Shown piece after piece: positions 62,056-64,000 of a DNA stretch of 64,000 nucleotides. Under the pieces are notes generated by a model. The model saw only the letters and a list, made by a program, of their open reading frames with translations, was not told the DNA's origin and did not search any database. The DNA comes from Asanoa sp040676615 (lineage in GTDB: Bacteria > Actinomycetota > Actinomycetes > Mycobacteriales > Micromonosporaceae), in assembly GCF_040676615.1 (NCBI RefSeq), contig NZ_JBFAPI010000002.1, forward strand, positions 310,001 through 374,000. The letters run 5' to 3'. Position numbers and translations under genes: made by a program. Within the stretch, counting starts at the first letter, position 1; every line of letters begins with the position of its first letter.

Positions 62056-63952
62056 GACCAGCCTGACCGAGCGACTGCTGTTCGACACCGGGGTCATCGA
62101 CCGGCTCGGCAGCGTCGACTCGGGCACCACGCAGACCGACACCGGCGAGATCGAGCGCCGGCGCGGCATCACGATCCGTTCCGCGGTCACCGCGTTCCGG
62201 GTCGGCGACCGCCAGGTCAACCTCATCGACACACCCGGGCACCGCGACTTCATGGCCGAGGTCGAGCGGGCCCTCGGCGTGCTCGACGGCGCCGTGCTGG
62301 TGCTCTCCGCGGTCGAGGGCGTGCAGCCGCACACCCGGCTGCTGATGCGCACCTGCCGGGCGCTGCGCCTGCCTACGCTGCTGTTCGTCAACAAGATCGA
62401 CCGCGGAGGCGCCCGCTCGGCCGAGTTGCTGGCCGACATCCGCCGGCTGCTGACGCCGGCTGTCGTGCCGCTGGGCACGGTTCGTTCCCAGGGCACCCCG
62501 TCGGCCCGGTTCGCCTCCGGCGGCACCGATGGCTGGCTGCCGGTGCTGGCCGAACACGACGACGCGCTGCTGGACGCGTTCGTGTCCGACCGGGCCGTGC
62601 CGACCGCGGCGCTGCGGGCGGCCCTGCGCGACCAGACCGCGGCCGGCCTGGTGCACCCGCTGCTGTTCGGGTCGGCCTTGTCCGGCACGGGCGTGCCGGC
62701 ACTGCTCGACGCGATCGGCGACCTGCTCCCCGCGGCACCGCCGGCCGAGCCCGACCCGCGGGCCAGGGTCTTCGCGATCACCCGCGGGCCGGGCGGCGCC
62801 AAGGTCGCGTACGCCCGCTCCTACGGTGGTGCGCTCGCCGCCCGCCAGCGGGTGGCGGTCTACCGAACGGCTGCCGACGGCCGGGTCGAGTCGCATCGCG
62901 CCCAGCTCACGGCGGTGTCGGTGGTCGGCGACCCGGCGGCGCCGGCGCTGACGGCCGGCTACATCGCGGCGCTGCACGGCCTGCCCGGCGTGCGGATCGG
63001 CGACCAGGTGGGCTCGGCCGCCGGCCTGGTCGTCGACGCGCACTTCCCGCGCCCGAGCCTGGAGACGGTGGTCCGCCGGGGCGACGGCGGCGACGCCTCG
63101 GCGTTGCACGCCGCGCTGCTGCGGATGGCCGACGAAGACCCGTTGATCCACACCTCGGTCACCGCGTCCGGGGAAAGCAGCGTCCGCCTCTACGGCGAGG
63201 TGCAGAAGGAGGTCATCGCCACGACGCTGGCCGACGCCTTCGGCATCACCGCGGAGTTCGCGCCGAGCCAGCTGGTCCACCTCGAACGCCCGACCGGCGT
63301 CGGCGCCGCGTGCGAGATCATCGGCAACGGCTTCTTCGGCACGGTCGGCCTGCGCGTCGCGCCCGGCACCGGCATCGAGTACGACCTGGCGGTCGAACTC
63401 GGCTCGCTGCCGCCGGCGTATCACAAGGCGATCGAGGAAACGGTCGTCCAGGCGCTCGAACAGGGTCTGTGCGGCTGGCCGGTGACCGACGTGCGGGTGA
63501 CCCTGACACACAGCGGCTACTGGTCACCGATCACGACGGCCGGCGACTTCCGCGACCTCACCCCGCACGTGTTGCTGCGCGCCCTGGCCGCGGCCGGCAC
63601 CCGCGTCTACGAGCCGTGCCACCACTTCGAGGCCGACATCCCGGCGGCGTCGCTCGGCCCGGTCACCGGCACACTGGCCCACCTGGGCGGCCGGGTCGAC
63701 GAGACGCTGCCGACCGGCGAGACGTGGCGGGTCAGCGGTTCGATCCCGGCGCGCCTGGTCGCCGAGGCCCAACGCCGGCTGCCCAACCTGACCAACGGCG
63801 AGGGCCTGTGGACCTCGACCCCGGCCGGCGACCGCCCGGTCGAGGGTCGCCCGCCACGCCGCGCCCGCACCGACGGCAACCCCCTGGACCGCAGCGAATA
63901 CACCCGCTGGCTGGCCCAGCGCGGCCTGACCACCAGTGGCGGTCGCCGCTAG
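62009..63952 (+). CDS. TetM/OtrA-type ribosomal protection GTPase
   Basis: 647 residues, EF-G-like. G1 AHVDAGKTS, switch I with RRRGITIRSA, G3 DTPGHRDFM, G4 NKID, then domains II-V, the late loop region rich in TTAGDFRDLT as in TetM family members. Such proteins dislodge tetracyclines from the ribosome; a self-resistance or housekeeping role is possible in an actinomycete. ATG 62009 is chosen because similarity begins at HTVNIGILAHVDAGKTS. Expression is probably controlled by the leader just upstream. Ends in CTAG shared with the convergent gene. Confidence 0.92.
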   Translation: MHTVNIGILAHVDAGKTSLTERLLFDTGVIDRLGSVDSGTTQTDTGEIERRRGITIRSAVTAFRVGDRQVNLIDTPGHRDFMAEVERALGVLDGAVLVLSAVEGVQPHTRLLMRTCRALRLPTLLFVNKIDRGGARSAELLADIRRLLTPAVVPLGTVRSQGTPSARFASGGTDGWLPVLAEHDDALLDAFVSDRAVPTAALRAALRDQTAAGLVHPLLFGSALSGTGVPALLDAIGDLLPAAPPAEPDPRARVFAITRGPGGAKVAYARSYGGALAARQRVAVYRTAADGRVESHRAQLTAVSVVGDPAAPALTAGYIAALHGLPGVRIGDQVGSAAGLVVDAHFPRPSLETVVRRGDGGDASALHAALLRMADEDPLIHTSVTASGESSVRLYGEVQKEVIATTLADAFGITAEFAPSQLVHLERPTGVGAACEIIGNGFFGTVGLRVAPGTGIEYDLAVELGSLPPAYHKAIEETVVQALEQGLCGWPVTDVRVTLTHSGYWSPITTAGDFRDLTPHVLLRALAAAGTRVYEPCHHFEADIPAASLGPVTGTLAHLGGRVDETLPTGETWRVSGSIPARLVAEAQRRLPNLTNGEGLWTSTPAGDRPVEGRPPRRARTDGNPLDRSEYTRWLAQRGLTTSGGRR

Positions 63953-64000
63953 GCGGCCCGCGAGTCCTGCTCCGAGCGGACGAGCTGCACCTTCGGGTGC
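63949..64000 (-). CDS. C-terminal fragment of an unidentified gene running off the right edge
   Basis: On the minus strand one frame ends HPKVQLVRSEQDSRAA then TAG, sharing CTAG with the previous gene's stop. Only 16 codons are visible, so no function can be assigned. Coding status rests on the convergent-overlap pattern seen elsewhere in the window. Confidence 0.4.
   Translation of the reverse strand, partial: HPKVQLVRSEQDSRAA

Overview
High-GC actinobacterial chromosome. Gene content and order, including IniB/IniA/IniC-like proteins, GTG starts and several probable leaderless starts, suggest a Micromonosporaceae-type filamentous actinomycete. That family-level call is inference: the window contains no rRNA.

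1-15.5 kb is mostly core metabolism: a partial YihY/BrkB gene, trpS, an ECF sigma factor with a membrane partner, a CBS-domain protein lacking its membrane domain, galK coupled to a rhomboid-like gene, then a minus-strand series glmU-prs-rplY-pth-sugar transferase-cysQ-cysD-cysN behind tRNA-Gln(TTG). 15.5-34.3 kb holds a fatty-acid desaturase with a TetR neighbour and paired operator-like sites, two DUF4383 membrane paralogues, an ABC-F protein, ispE, ksgA, tatD, metG, rsmI and a GT39 mannosyltransferase. A MarR/MFS/hydrolase cassette with visible palindromic operators sits between tatD and ksgA.

34.3-35.3 kb is non-coding: a 17-bp-period GC-rich tandem array interrupted by 95 unresolved bases. 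It is followed by a two-gene surface-polysaccharide unit: a Gly/Ser/Thr-rich anchored protein and a NodB deacetylase fused to a family-2 glycosyltransferase.

39.3-52.1 kb is the most distinctive block. It is an ini-like island: a LuxR-type regulator with a degenerate P-loop, an IniB-like Asp/Asn/Gly-repeat protein, two dynamin-like GTPases (IniA- and IniC-like, stop/start overlapped), a reversed Asp-rich protein, a membrane-anchored Hsp70-type ATPase with a Gly-Pro repeat linker and an exported Cys-containing domain, and a second, full LuxR/ATPase regulator. I infer a stress-induced envelope or membrane-remodelling module.

52.1-64 kb carries an EAL/DICT-like gene remnant, a GNAT enzyme, a secreted S8 protease with strong downstream hairpins, a Tat-type hydrolase, a Ca2+/H+ antiporter, a tight esterase-esterase-ATP-grasp operon, and a TetM/OtrA-type ribosomal protection GTPase. 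The last gene has a 35-codon leader ORF and a perfect hairpin that would pair its ribosome-binding site, which looks like a translational attenuator. Several convergent gene pairs overlap exactly at their stop codons, three of them sharing one CTAG.
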